Shown here: positions 10,901-18,160 of the stretch, in pieces
How the letters are laid out: every line of letters begins with the position of its first letter
Position numbering within the stretch: position 1 is the stretch's first letter
NCBI RefSeq assembly: GCF_001514115.1
Contig: NZ_KQ948467.1
Span: forward strand, 57,848 to 121,847
Direction of reading: 5' to 3'
Length of the DNA stretch: 64,000 nucleotides
Origin: Streptomyces olivochromogenes
Lineage (GTDB): Bacteria > Actinomycetota > Actinomycetes > Streptomycetales > Streptomycetaceae
The notes under the pieces: model-generated
Database searches by the model: none
Seen by the model: the letters and a program-made list of their open reading frames with translations, nothing else
Told to the model about the DNA's origin: nothing
Translations under genes and position numbers: made by a program

Positions 10901-12716
10901 GACCGGTCACACGGGACCCGTGCACGCACTGTGCTGGCGGGCGGACGGCCGGGTGCTGGTCAGCGGCAGCGGAGACGGCACGCTGAGGATCCGCCGCGTC
11001 GACGACGAACGAGCGGACGCGGTGGTGGACGTGGCCGGCGAAGGCGACGGCTCCGTGGTCAGCCTGTCCTGGAGCCCCGACGTCTCCACCCTGGCCGTGG
11101 GTACGGACCGTGGCGAGGTGGTCCTGGTGGATCCCTCCGAGCACCGGATCACACGGCGGCTCGCCCTCTCCGAAGAGGACCAGCAGCGCGTGATGGTCGC
11201 CTTCACTCCCGACTCCCGGGCCGTCACCGTAGTCCTCGGTAACGAGGTACGGATGTGGCACGAGCCCTACGACGAGGCCGGCCTGGGACCGCCGCTCCCC
11301 GGCCCGCGTGACACCTCTTGTACGGCTGTGCGGTGGCACGAGCGCGGAGGGCTCGCCGTCGGTCTCGCCGACGGCCGGGTCCACCTCTGGGAGCGGGCGG
11401 CGACAGAGGCCGAGCCCACCGCGGTCGACACGGGCGGACCGTCGGTACAGGCGCTGGACTGGCATCCCGACGGCGACCTGTTGGCCGTGATCGGCCACTC
11501 GGCGACCGTGACCGTCATCGACCGCCGCAGCGCCACGGTCGTGGCCCGGATCTCCGGACAGGCGCGTCCCGGGGCGGCGTGGTTCCAGTCGCTGTGCTGG
11601 ACGTCGTCGGGGGACGCGCTGCTCGCGGGCGACAACGACGGGACTGTCTTCGTCTGGAAGTTCACCCGGCAGCCCGACGGACCGTTCCTGGAACTCGAGG
11701 ACACCTTCTCCGCCCGAGGCGTCCAGGTGCGGGCGATCGCGCCTCAACCGAACGAAGACCGGATCGCCGTGGGCAGCCGTCAACCGGCGGTACGGCTCTG
11801 GATCCTCGACCGGCACTCCGCCCCGGACGCCGGACTGGCCGAGCGGGTGAACACCGTGCTCTGGTCACCCACCGGCGCGCTGGCCGCGGGGAACGCCGGA
11901 GGCCAACTGATGGTGACCGACAGGGGGATCGGAGAACTCCCCGCATGGCCGCGGTACGCCGTGCGGGCCCATGACGGCGACCTCAGGGCCATGGCCTGGG
12001 AGCCGGACGGAGGCCGGCTGCTCAGCGTCGGTGACGACGGCAGGGTCCTGCTGTGGGACGCCGGCCGGCGCGAGGTGATCCGTACCCTCGCGAGGAAGCT
12101 GACCTACGCGGCGGCGGTCGCCTGGAGCCCTGACGGACGATGGGCCGCGGCCGCCGACACCGACGTGGTGCTGTGGGAGACCGAGACCTGGGAACGAGTT
12201 CACACCACCCCGCTGGGGGCCAGTGTCAACGCGCTGTCGTTCGCCCCCGACGGCTCTCGGCTGATCGCGGCCACCTCGTCGATGGAGGTGCGTGTCATCC
12301 ACCTGGACCCCGTAGGACGTCCCACGGGGAGGATCGACCTCTGGCCGGGACACAGGAGTTCGGTGAGCGCGGTGTGCTGGTCGCACGACGGACGGCATCT
12401 TGCCACCGCCGGTTACGACGGGCATGTGCTCCTGTGGGATCCCACCACGGGACGGCCACGCCATGTCCTGGAGGGCGACGGATCCGCGATGTGGTCCGTG
12501 GCCGTGTCATGGGACGGAATGAATCTCGTGGCCGTCACCATGGACGGAACGGCGCATCTGTGGGACATCGGGACGGCGGCCGAGGTGTGCCGACTCAGGG
12601 TGGACGGCCATCTGTCCTCCTGTTCCTTCCACCCGTACGAGCATCGCGTCGTCCTCGGAGGCTCGGCGGGCCTGTACGCGTGCGAGGTCTCCTCCGACGT
12701 GGTGGACGACCGCTGA
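7977..12716 (+). CDS. giant NB-ARC STAND ATPase with phosphotransferase-like and WD40 domains
   Basis: The 1579-residue protein is a diverged partner of the preceding gene. Residues ~20-400 repeat the phosphotransferase-like domain: VVIKLCPAD near 85, HGDLHLHN at 250-257, and IDLS with Asp276. A Pro/Ala-rich linker (~400-465) leads to an NB-ARC ATPase with Walker A GTGGFGKTT (Lys518), Walker B LLVVDDVW near 595 and a TTR sensor motif (VTTRRP) near 620, then a winged-helix/helical region. Residues ~970-1575 are WD40 repeats, starting with LTGHTGPVHALCW, enough for about two seven-bladed propellers. I chose ATG 7977 over GTG 7971 because GGGGTG at 7971 then serves as the ribosome site; it overlaps the upstream stop (translational coupling). 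Apoptosome/STAND proteins of this layout oligomerise on sensing a trigger; the trigger and output here are unknown. Confidence 0.85.
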   Translation: MSPEPAPGPARTSAQDAQSGVEELSEYLGDERSARALAEWAENVPATVRPLRPKWAPSGKGYTGAVLAAVTITPGPGIVVIKLCPADQRAEHAAHTRARRASELRGDFARQHLTQQLYPPHPVGDGRLLTFQSPAGDDLRNVVTMAQLNDEDLRSTFRTVVTGLVAHWNQGLESKDTELVSVSEFLRRELDTSVAEGGSTRAYGAGIENLRPGTAWIQIGDIVLPNPLTMTVADAELPDPRIPVVHGLAHGDLHLHNALVPARRGTLRPDAFRLIDLSTFAEDAPLTRDVATLMLSVLAEKAPTGLIDEHELALLRHVVDPRDAYVARIVPELALLVDDLHSACTDVASGGWQALWWDQLLLSVLATALRFTTYEDLGEARRWRFFRLAAHAGGELLSRHGVIPPSSAPAVSPPSQAGTAGRASTTTPATTVAVREPDAHAAVPSANAAAPPVNRPPVPHMAPAVPTDFVDRPAEGTDLLRSLLAAAAAGERVPTEGHRAVGLTSSVTGVHGTGGFGKTTLAAWVCHHPEVRAAFPDGVLWAQLGQDPPRQRIIAWARDLITLLTGTEPPVYATVEAAGEHLGAALEGRRVLLVVDDVWRREDVEPFLRGGSGCVRLVTTRRPGVLDASAPLIRIDRMSSAQSLNLLAAGVEGADNTTLLPLFERSGNWPLALRLLNGVLRSMVHRSGMALPDVVSEMAEELDRYGLAGPLDAYPAPGTRTVEATVDLSLHELARIPRTGRGSLGRLAAMACFPEDQHIPYRWLARLWGVSRLTARLECERLNEHSLLVQHDGEGVRLHDVIRDVLRRRDPEAVRQAHQTLLEGQAALCGGAGWHALAAPGADPAFLDNVTYHLAGALASTDLHHTTTDFRFLVERVWRSGPAALEAEAARYHSMFPVLGMDRFAMELGALVHGEAHLLAGHVRRLDLAVTLHSRCLAWKEVGRRLHHTREVLRGGLVATEPFPDDPDGRLWRVLTGHTGPVHALCWRADGRVLVSGSGDGTLRIRRVDDERADAVVDVAGEGDGSVVSLSWSPDVSTLAVGTDRGEVVLVDPSEHRITRRLALSEEDQQRVMVAFTPDSRAVTVVLGNEVRMWHEPYDEAGLGPPLPGPRDTSCTAVRWHERGGLAVGLADGRVHLWERAATEAEPTAVDTGGPSVQALDWHPDGDLLAVIGHSATVTVIDRRSATVVARISGQARPGAAWFQSLCWTSSGDALLAGDNDGTVFVWKFTRQPDGPFLELEDTFSARGVQVRAIAPQPNEDRIAVGSRQPAVRLWILDRHSAPDAGLAERVNTVLWSPTGALAAGNAGGQLMVTDRGIGELPAWPRYAVRAHDGDLRAMAWEPDGGRLLSVGDDGRVLLWDAGRREVIRTLARKLTYAAAVAWSPDGRWAAAADTDVVLWETETWERVHTTPLGASVNALSFAPDGSRLIAATSSMEVRVIHLDPVGRPTGRIDLWPGHRSSVSAVCWSHDGRHLATAGYDGHVLLWDPTTGRPRHVLEGDGSAMWSVAVSWDGMNLVAVTMDGTAHLWDIGTAAEVCRLRVDGHLSSCSFHPYEHRVVLGGSAGLYACEVSSDVVDDR

Positions 12717-12744
12717 AGGGCGGGCCACCCCTCCTGACGGTGTA

Positions 12745-14745
12745 TCAGGACCAGCTCCACACCTGGTTGGTACTGCCCGCGCATCCGAAGCCCTGGACCG
12801 TCTGACCGTCCTTCCCGGAAGAGGTGGCCTCCGCGTCCAGACAAAAGCCGTCCGGGACGCTGACCAGCGTCCGGCCGCCGGACGGACCGGAGTCGCCGAG
12901 GCGCCACCGCTGGGCGCTCAGCCCGTCGCAGTTCCTGGCGCGGATCTTCTGGCCGTTCTGGCCGACGGTGCCGAGGTCGGCGTCCAGGCAGCGGTGGTTG
13001 CCCTGATTGACGACGATGTACTGGGAGCTCTGACCGGGCACGCGATGCAGAGCCCACTTCTGGACAGCGGTGCCGTTGCACGTCCACACCTGGACGTTCG
13101 GGCCGTCCCCGCCCGTGGCCCCGGTGCGGGCGGCGAGACACCTGGCGACCGAGGCGCCGGCGACGCTCTCGGTCACGGTCAGCGAACCGGCCCGCACCGG
13201 CCCGCGCGCCATGCCGTACAGCAGCTTCTTGGTCGCCGTGCCGGCCTTCCCGTTCACGGCGATCCCGGCCTCGGCCTGGAAGGCCTTGAGCGCGGTGACC
13301 GTCGCCTCCCCGAACTGCCCGTCGACCGTGACGTGCAGTCCGTAGCCCGCGAGCAGCAGTTGCAGGGCCTTGACGCAGTCGCCGTGGGCTCCCGAGACGA
13401 TCTCGGCGGTGCAGGCGGCGGACCGAAGGTCCAGGGTCGTGGGATTGCGCGTCTCGGCCGGACTCGACGGCTTGCCCGCCGCCCGGTCCGTCGTCGGCGG
13501 TGCGGAGGTGGGCGCGCTCTTGGAGACACCGGGCGTCGGGGTCGGGTTTCCGGACACGGCAGGGGATGTCTCCGGCCGGGGAGCCGCCGACGTCCGGCTG
13601 TCGCCTTGTCCCAGCAGCGTCACGGTGACGCCCGCGGCGACCAGGACGGCCGCTGTCGCGGCCCCCGCTATCAACCGTTTGCGCTTCCTGGACGCGGCAG
13701 GGGCGGCTGTCGCGCCGGGTGCGGCGGATTCGGCGGGCGGGGCGGAGGGCGCGGCGGCGGGAAGCGCCTCGGACCGCTCGCCGTGGAGGGGCGCACGCTT
13801 GGAGGGACGTTTGCGGGCGACTTGTGAGGGGCCGCCGGTCGGCGCCGACAACTGGTGCCCGATGGCGGTCCTGAACACCGTCTCCGGTAACGGCCGTTGC
13901 TCGGGATCCTTGTCCAGGCAGGTGCGGATGAACGCGGCCAGTTCCGCATCGACGTCCGCCACCTTGTCGAGGACTTCTTCCCGCGGCGATTCGAAGGCCA
14001 CCCGGTGCAGGACGTCGACCCCCGTGCCCTCGCCGAACGGCGCCTGCCCCGCGACGGCGTAGGTGAGGGTGGAGGCCAGCGAGAAGACGTCGGAGGCGGC
14101 GGTCACCACCAGACCCCTGGTCTGTTCCGGGGACATGTAGGCGGGGGTCCCCACGTTCTGGCCCGTGGCGGTGAGGGAGGTGCCGTCACCGGCCTGGACG
14201 ACACCGAAGTCGATGACGCGGGCACCGTCGGCCCCCAGGATCACATTGGACGGCTTGAGGTCGCGGTGAACGAGCCCCGCACGCCACATGGCCTCGATCG
14301 CACGCCCCACGTCCGCCAGCAGCCGCCAGGCCGCCGCCGCGTCGATCGGGCCGCGCTCGGTGACGACGTCCGAGAGAGTGGGCCCCGGTATGTACTCGGT
14401 GGCGACCCAGACCAGGTCCTCATCGCAGCCGCTGCCCATCAGCCGCACGATGTGCGCCCCCTTGACGCGGTCCAGCGCGCCGACCTCCCGCTCGAAACGC
14501 TTCCGGAACAGCGGGTCTTCCGCGTATTCGGGCCGGATCACCTTGACCGCGGCCAGACCCGCCCCGCCGGTGGTGTCCCGGCCGAGATAGACCCGGCCCA
14601 TGCCACCGCTGCCGAGCACCGTCTCCAACCGGTACGGGCCCGCCTGCCTCGGATCGCTCTTCCGCAGCGCGATCGAGGGCGGCGGTTCCATACCGATCGC
14701 TGCGTAGGCCAATATTTCGGACCGGCTGCGGTGCTGCACTGGCAT
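12745..14745 (-). CDS. receptor Ser/Thr kinase with peptidoglycan-binding and ricin-type ends
   Basis: This 666-residue protein has a PknB-type kinase domain (residues ~35-300) with the Gly loop LGSGGMGRVYLG, HRDLKPSN near 161 and the DFG Asp near 177, so it should be active. A Pro/Ala/Ser-rich juxtamembrane part leads to one transmembrane helix near residue 365. Outside the membrane are a second low-complexity spacer, a peptidoglycan_binding_1 domain (~450-515, with DGQFGEAT) and a ricin-type beta-trefoil lectin (~520-666, repeated QxW motifs such as VQKWAL and NQVWSW). The start at ATG 14745 is supported by AGGA six bases upstream. It is convergent with the STAND operon, only 28 bases away, but nothing in the sequence proves a functional link. 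A cell-wall-sensing kinase is the likely role. Confidence 0.92.
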   Translation of the reverse strand: MPVQHRSRSEILAYAAIGMEPPPSIALRKSDPRQAGPYRLETVLGSGGMGRVYLGRDTTGGAGLAAVKVIRPEYAEDPLFRKRFEREVGALDRVKGAHIVRLMGSGCDEDLVWVATEYIPGPTLSDVVTERGPIDAAAAWRLLADVGRAIEAMWRAGLVHRDLKPSNVILGADGARVIDFGVVQAGDGTSLTATGQNVGTPAYMSPEQTRGLVVTAASDVFSLASTLTYAVAGQAPFGEGTGVDVLHRVAFESPREEVLDKVADVDAELAAFIRTCLDKDPEQRPLPETVFRTAIGHQLSAPTGGPSQVARKRPSKRAPLHGERSEALPAAAPSAPPAESAAPGATAAPAASRKRKRLIAGAATAAVLVAAGVTVTLLGQGDSRTSAAPRPETSPAVSGNPTPTPGVSKSAPTSAPPTTDRAAGKPSSPAETRNPTTLDLRSAACTAEIVSGAHGDCVKALQLLLAGYGLHVTVDGQFGEATVTALKAFQAEAGIAVNGKAGTATKKLLYGMARGPVRAGSLTVTESVAGASVARCLAARTGATGGDGPNVQVWTCNGTAVQKWALHRVPGQSSQYIVVNQGNHRCLDADLGTVGQNGQKIRARNCDGLSAQRWRLGDSGPSGGRTLVSVPDGFCLDAEATSSGKDGQTVQGFGCAGSTNQVWSWS

Positions 14746-15101
14746 GGGGTTCCTGGTCTCTCGCGTGACGCGTGTGAGCGCGAGATTAACGCAGCACGCT
14801 TGTGCGACAGGTGAGTTGGCCGGATTCCGCCCGGCGCCTGAGGCCGTCCACGGGGCGTCGTCGCTGTCGCGGCGGGCGTCTTCCTGGCCGTGGGCGGCAC
14901 CGCCTGGGCCGCGTCGAACCCGCCCTCGTCGCGAGCCGCCGCCCGGCCAGGTCGGCGCCGAGATCATATGTGGACGGGTCGGCGGCGACCGCCTTGCGTT
15001 GGTTGATTTCACCCGACGCAAGGCGGGCCGGCCGCCTCGAACGGCACGCGTCGCCGCGGGCAGGAGGTGAGACGTACATCAGTCAGCGAGACGTACTTCG
15101 G
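14746..15101. other. gene-free stretch with one perfect hairpin
   Basis: No coding sequence is supported here. At 14991-15024 there is a perfect inverted repeat with 9-base arms (GCCTTGCGT and ACGCAAGGC) and a 16-base loop. It is not followed by a T run; it could be a terminator-like structure or a protein site. The promoter of the kinase gene should lie at the left end of the stretch. Confidence 0.4.
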
Positions 15102-15536
15102 TCAGGCGGTGTCGGCCGGGAGTTCGCCCGTGAAGGCGGCGGCCATGCGGAGCCAGGGGGCGGCCTCGTCGTGGCGTGCCTGGCGTTCCAGAGTGCGCCC
15201 GAGCATCAGGTGGGCGTAGTGCTCGACCGGGTCGCGGTCGATGATCGCGCGCAACTGCTCCTCGGCGCGCCGCAGTTGCGCGGAGTGGTAGTACGCGCGG
15301 GCCAGCAGCAGTCGGGGGCCGGTCTGCTCGGGGACTTCCTCGACGACGGCGGCGAGCAGCTTGGCGGCCCCGGCGTAGTCCTTGGCCTCGAAGCGCGCCT
15401 GGGCCCGCTCCCACCGCTCGACAGTGGTCTCCTCGTGGGGGACACCGACACCATGGTCGAAGAGGTGCCGGGCAGTTGCCCAGCGGTCGGCCGCGACGTC
15501 GCCGTTCGGCTGGTAGTCGTTGAGGTTGTCGATCAC
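15102..15536 (-). CDS. small tetratricopeptide-repeat protein
   Basis: The 144-residue protein is soluble and mostly helical. From about residue 40 it shows TPR-type helical pairs: ERWERAQARFEAKDYAGAAKLL, then a second with RPLLLARAYYHSAQ-like spacing and a third ending LGRTLERQARHDEAAPWLRMA. TPR proteins of this size act as protein-protein adaptors; no partner is evident. It starts with an ATG preceded by an AGGAAGGGAAA-like purine stretch. Its upstream neighbour, the LLM oxidoreductase, is on the same strand 138 bases away, so the two may be cotranscribed. Confidence 0.8.
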   Translation of the reverse strand: MIDNLNDYQPNGDVAADRWATARHLFDHGVGVPHEETTVERWERAQARFEAKDYAGAAKLLAAVVEEVPEQTGPRLLLARAYYHSAQLRRAEEQLRAIIDRDPVEHYAHLMLGRTLERQARHDEAAPWLRMAAAFTGELPADTA

Positions 15537-15674
15537 GACGTTTCCCTTCCTGGAGTCGTGTGCGGTGGCCGTCCGGCGTTCGCGAGGCCGGACGGCCGCT
15601 GTTGAAGTCCGCGACGGTCCGCAGGACTTCGGTCTGGTGTTGATCGCGAGTGGCCTCTCGCCCGGTCCGAGGAC

Positions 15675-16778
15675 TCAGCCGGTCGAAGCCGGGGATATGC
15701 GTTCGGCGTCGCGGGCGGCGACCAGTGAGGTGTGTGTCGGAGCGTCGGGTATGTCGGCAGGTCGGTTCTTGGCGAATTCCTTTCTCAGGACGGGGACGAC
15801 TTCTTCGCCGAGGATGTCGAGCTGTTCCAGGACGGTTTTGAGGGGTATGCCGATGCCGTCCACGTTGAACAGTTGGCGCTGGTAGTGGCCGAAGTGCTCG
15901 CGGAAGGTGAGTGTCTTCTCGATGACTTGTTGCGGTGAGCCGACGGTCAGCGGCGTCTCGTCCATGTACTGCTCCAGGGAGGGGCCGCCGCCCATCTGGG
16001 GGGAGTGATCGAAGTAGGGGCGGAACTCGCGTACGGCGTCCTGGGAGTTGTGGTGCATGTAGATGTGGCCGCCGACGCCGACGATGGCTTGTTCGGGGGT
16101 GCCGTGGCCGTAGTGGGCGTAGCGCTCGCGGTAGAGGTTGATGAGTTTCTGGAAGTGTTCTTTGGGCCAGAAGATGTTGTTGGCGAAGAATCCGTCGCCG
16201 TAGTAGGCGGCTTGTTCGGCGATTTCGGGGGAGCGGATGGAGCCGTGCCAGACGAAGGGGGGTGTGTCGTCCAGTGGGCGGGGGGTGGAGGTGAAGGACT
16301 GCAGGGGTGTGCGGAACCGGCCCTCCCAGTCGACGGTTTCCTCGCGCCACAGGCGGTGCAGGAGGGCGTAGTTCTCGATGGCGAGGTTGATGCCCTGGCG
16401 GATGTCCTTGCCGAACCAGGGGTAGACGGGGCCGGTGTTGCCGCGGCCCATCATGAGGTCGACGCGTCCGTCGGCGAGGTGCTGGAGCATCGCGTAGTCC
16501 TCGGCGATCTTCACCGGGTCGTTGGTGGTGATCAGTGTGGTCGAGGTGGAGAGGATGATGCGGTCGGTGCGTGCGGCGATCCAGCCGAGCATGGTGGTGG
16601 GGGAGGAGGGGACGAACGGCCGGTTGTGGTGCTCGCCGGTGGCGAAGACGTCCAGGCCGACCTCCTCGGCCTTCTGCGCGATGGTCACCATCGCCTTGAT
16701 CCGCTCGTGCTCGGTCGGTGTCCGGCCGGTGGTCGGATCGGTGGTCACGTCACCGACGGTGAAGATCCCGAACTGCAT
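15675..16778 (-). CDS. LLM-class flavin-dependent oxidoreductase
   Basis: The 367-residue protein belongs to the bacterial-luciferase-like monooxygenase family (TIM barrel, F420 or FMN cofactor). It starts MQFGIFTVGDVTTDP, typical of one subgroup, and contains the family segments FATGEHHNRPFVPSSP near residue 45, LSTSTTLITTNDPVKIAEDY, HLADGRVDLMMGRG and FVWHGSIRSPEIAEQAA. ATG 16778 is chosen because GGAG lies nine bases upstream and homology begins there; ATGs at 16793 and 16787 are alternatives. A palindromic operator at 16797-16810 sits directly upstream, matching those before the isochorismatase and quinone oxidoreductase genes, so the three probably share a MarR-type regulator. The substrate is unknown. 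Confidence 0.9.
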   Translation of the reverse strand: MQFGIFTVGDVTTDPTTGRTPTEHERIKAMVTIAQKAEEVGLDVFATGEHHNRPFVPSSPTTMLGWIAARTDRIILSTSTTLITTNDPVKIAEDYAMLQHLADGRVDLMMGRGNTGPVYPWFGKDIRQGINLAIENYALLHRLWREETVDWEGRFRTPLQSFTSTPRPLDDTPPFVWHGSIRSPEIAEQAAYYGDGFFANNIFWPKEHFQKLINLYRERYAHYGHGTPEQAIVGVGGHIYMHHNSQDAVREFRPYFDHSPQMGGGPSLEQYMDETPLTVGSPQQVIEKTLTFREHFGHYQRQLFNVDGIGIPLKTVLEQLDILGEEVVPVLRKEFAKNRPADIPDAPTHTSLVAARDAERISPASTG

Positions 16779-16796
16779 CGCGCCCATCTCCATATG

Positions 16797-16810
16797 GTTG
16801 ATGTATCAAC
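16797..16810. promoter_or_regulatory. palindromic operator 1 (GTTGAT-N2-ATCAAC)
   Basis: GTTGATGTATCAAC is a perfect 6-base inverted repeat around two central bases, typical of MarR-family operators. It lies 18 bases upstream of the chosen start of the LLM oxidoreductase gene. Near-identical sites occur at 16976 and 17907. Confidence 0.7.
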
Positions 16811-16819
16811 TGCACCCGT

Positions 16820-16984
16820 GAACGTGGAGCCGCGCCTCGGTATTCCGCACGTCGGGGGGGGGGGGGCTTCGATCGCCGCGTAACCGGCCGGGGTGGCGAC
16901 GACGAACGCTCCGCGTCCGCCGTCGGGGCACTCCTCCCGGGTCACCAGGCCGCGCTTGGTCATCCGGGAGATCTGGTTGACACG
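16820..16984 (-). pseudogene. MarR-family regulator remnant (wing of the winged helix only)
   Basis: The frame reads VNQISRMTKRGLVTREECPDGGRGAFVVATPAGYAAIEA, which is the recognition-helix end and wing of a MarR/DUF24-like winged helix. An in-frame stop sits immediately upstream (16985-16987), so the N-terminal dimerisation and DNA-binding helices are missing, and the C-terminal helices are cut by a run of 13 G at 16854-16866 that shifts the frame. I see no way to read a full regulator. The fragment lies between two copies of a MarR-type palindrome, so it is probably what remains of the local repressor of the flanking oxidoreductase genes. Confidence 0.7.
16854..16866. repeat. homopolymer run of 13 G
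   Basis: A G13 run at the 3' side of the MarR remnant. Runs of this length slip during replication and are also hard to sequence, so the length may vary between cells or be an assembly uncertainty. It causes the frame change in the MarR remnant. Confidence 0.9.
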
Positions 16985-17004
16985 TCAAATGTCCGGGTTA
17001 GTGT
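16976..17004 (+). promoter_or_regulatory. operator 2 overlapping a predicted promoter
   Basis: GTTGACACGTCAAA at 16976-16989 is the second copy of the palindrome (TTGAC-N2-GTCAA core). It overlaps a consensus-like -35 box TTGACA (16977-16982) that is followed after 16 bases by TAGTGT (16999-17004). This promoter faces the isochorismatase-like gene at 17166, leaving a leader of about 150 bases. Binding of a repressor here would block the -35 box. Confidence 0.65.
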
Positions 17005-17165
17005 AGATGGCGCATCACCTAATGGGCCTCAGTGGACCGTAGCCGGGCGTGGTCGGCCGAACACCACGCGCATGCCGGACAGGTCGCAGCTGACCGCATT
17101 CCCGGCATCGAGATCGACGGCGTTCTGCCTATGCCCGCAGACACGGACACTCGGAGAGAGATCCC

Positions 17166-17813
17166 ATGAGCGCGGTAGCCGGGACCGGACTTCAGGCTTT
17201 GCCGACCTTCGAGGAGAGCGTTCTCGTACTGATCGACCATCAGCCGCTCCATTTCGCCCACGTGAACAGTCATGAGCCGACGCTGATCGCCAACAGTGTC
17301 ATCGGTCTTGCCGAGACCGCCAAGGCATTCGGTGTCCCGACGATTCTGACGACCATGGTGGAGGAGCGCGGCGGCTGTCTCGTACAGGGTTTGCAGGACG
17401 TGTTCCCGGAGCGGAAGCCGATCGACAGGACGTTTATCAACGCCTGGCAGGATGATCGCGTTGTGGAGGCCGTCAAGGTGACCGGGCGCAGGAAGCTGAT
17501 CATCGCCGGCCTGTGGACCGAGATCTGTGTGGCGATGCCGGCGCTACAGGCCGCGGGTGAGGGTTTCGAGGTGTACGTCGTCACCGACGCTTCGGGCGGT
17601 GTGTCGAAGGAGGCCCACGACGTGGCCGTCCGGCGCATGGTCCGGGCGGGCGTTGTTCCGATCACCTGGTCGGCCCTGACGTATGAGCTCCAGCGCGACG
17701 GGGCGTGGGAGGAGACCATGCAGGTGGTGGCCCAGGCCCAGGCGGAGTACGACGTTGTCGCCCCCGGCCGGGAGGTAGAGCTTCTCGCCTGCCACGCCGG
17801 AGCCGGCGACTGA
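17166..17813 (+). CDS. isochorismatase-family cysteine hydrolase
   Basis: The 215-residue protein has the alpha/beta fold of isochorismatase-like hydrolases, which cleave C-N or vinyl-ether bonds using an Asp-Lys-Cys set. Visible features are VLVLIDHQPLHF near residue 20 (Asp), GVPTILTTMVEE near 58, and LIIAGLWTEICVAMPA near 118, where the Cys of EICV is the nucleophile; VYVVTDASGG follows. It resembles YcaC-like members of unknown substrate. A GGAGAGAG ribosome site precedes the ATG. The gene stands alone under the operator-2 promoter and is probably co-regulated with the flanking LLM and quinone oxidoreductases in response to a redox-active or aromatic compound (inference). Confidence 0.9.
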   Translation: MSAVAGTGLQALPTFEESVLVLIDHQPLHFAHVNSHEPTLIANSVIGLAETAKAFGVPTILTTMVEERGGCLVQGLQDVFPERKPIDRTFINAWQDDRVVEAVKVTGRRKLIIAGLWTEICVAMPALQAAGEGFEVYVVTDASGGVSKEAHDVAVRRMVRAGVVPITWSALTYELQRDGAWEETMQVVAQAQAEYDVVAPGREVELLACHAGAGD

Positions 17814-17906
17814 CGTGGCGGGCAAGGACGCCGGCAGCCGGGGTGGACCGCTCGGCCGTCCTGTCGAACTCGTCTGCTGGATCGGGGTGGCAGGGGGTGG
17901 GAATAA

Positions 17907-17936
17907 GTTGATGCATCAACCGCATGAGGTTAGTGT
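17907..17936 (+). promoter_or_regulatory. operator 3 overlapping a predicted promoter
   Basis: GTTGATGCATCAAC at 17907-17920 is a perfect 14-base palindrome. The -35 box TTGATG (17908-17913) lies inside it, followed after 17 bases by TAGTGT (17931-17936), the same -10 as in the 16976 promoter and with the same GGTTAGTGT context. It faces the quinone oxidoreductase gene at 18161. The rest of the 347-base interval 17814-18160 holds no supported gene. Confidence 0.7.
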
Positions 17937-18160
17937 GGTGGCCTGGTCTGGTGGGCTTCCGTGTAGGGCAGCTGACCGTGCCCGGTGAGCTGAGCGTGGA
18001 CACCGCAGAAGGCCCGCGCGCCGAGACCAGCGCGATCCTGTGCACCTGCGGGCGAAGCGGCCACCAGCCGCACTGCGATCACTCGGGGCCGTGCGGTGAG
18101 TGACGCCGTCGTACCCGCCCCGCACGAGTAGTCACCCCTGACAGCTTGGAGCCGAAGCAG

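Noticed and set aside
15016..15024. Factor-independent terminator at 14991-15024
   Set aside because: The hairpin is perfect but no T run follows on either strand, so I list it only as a structure.
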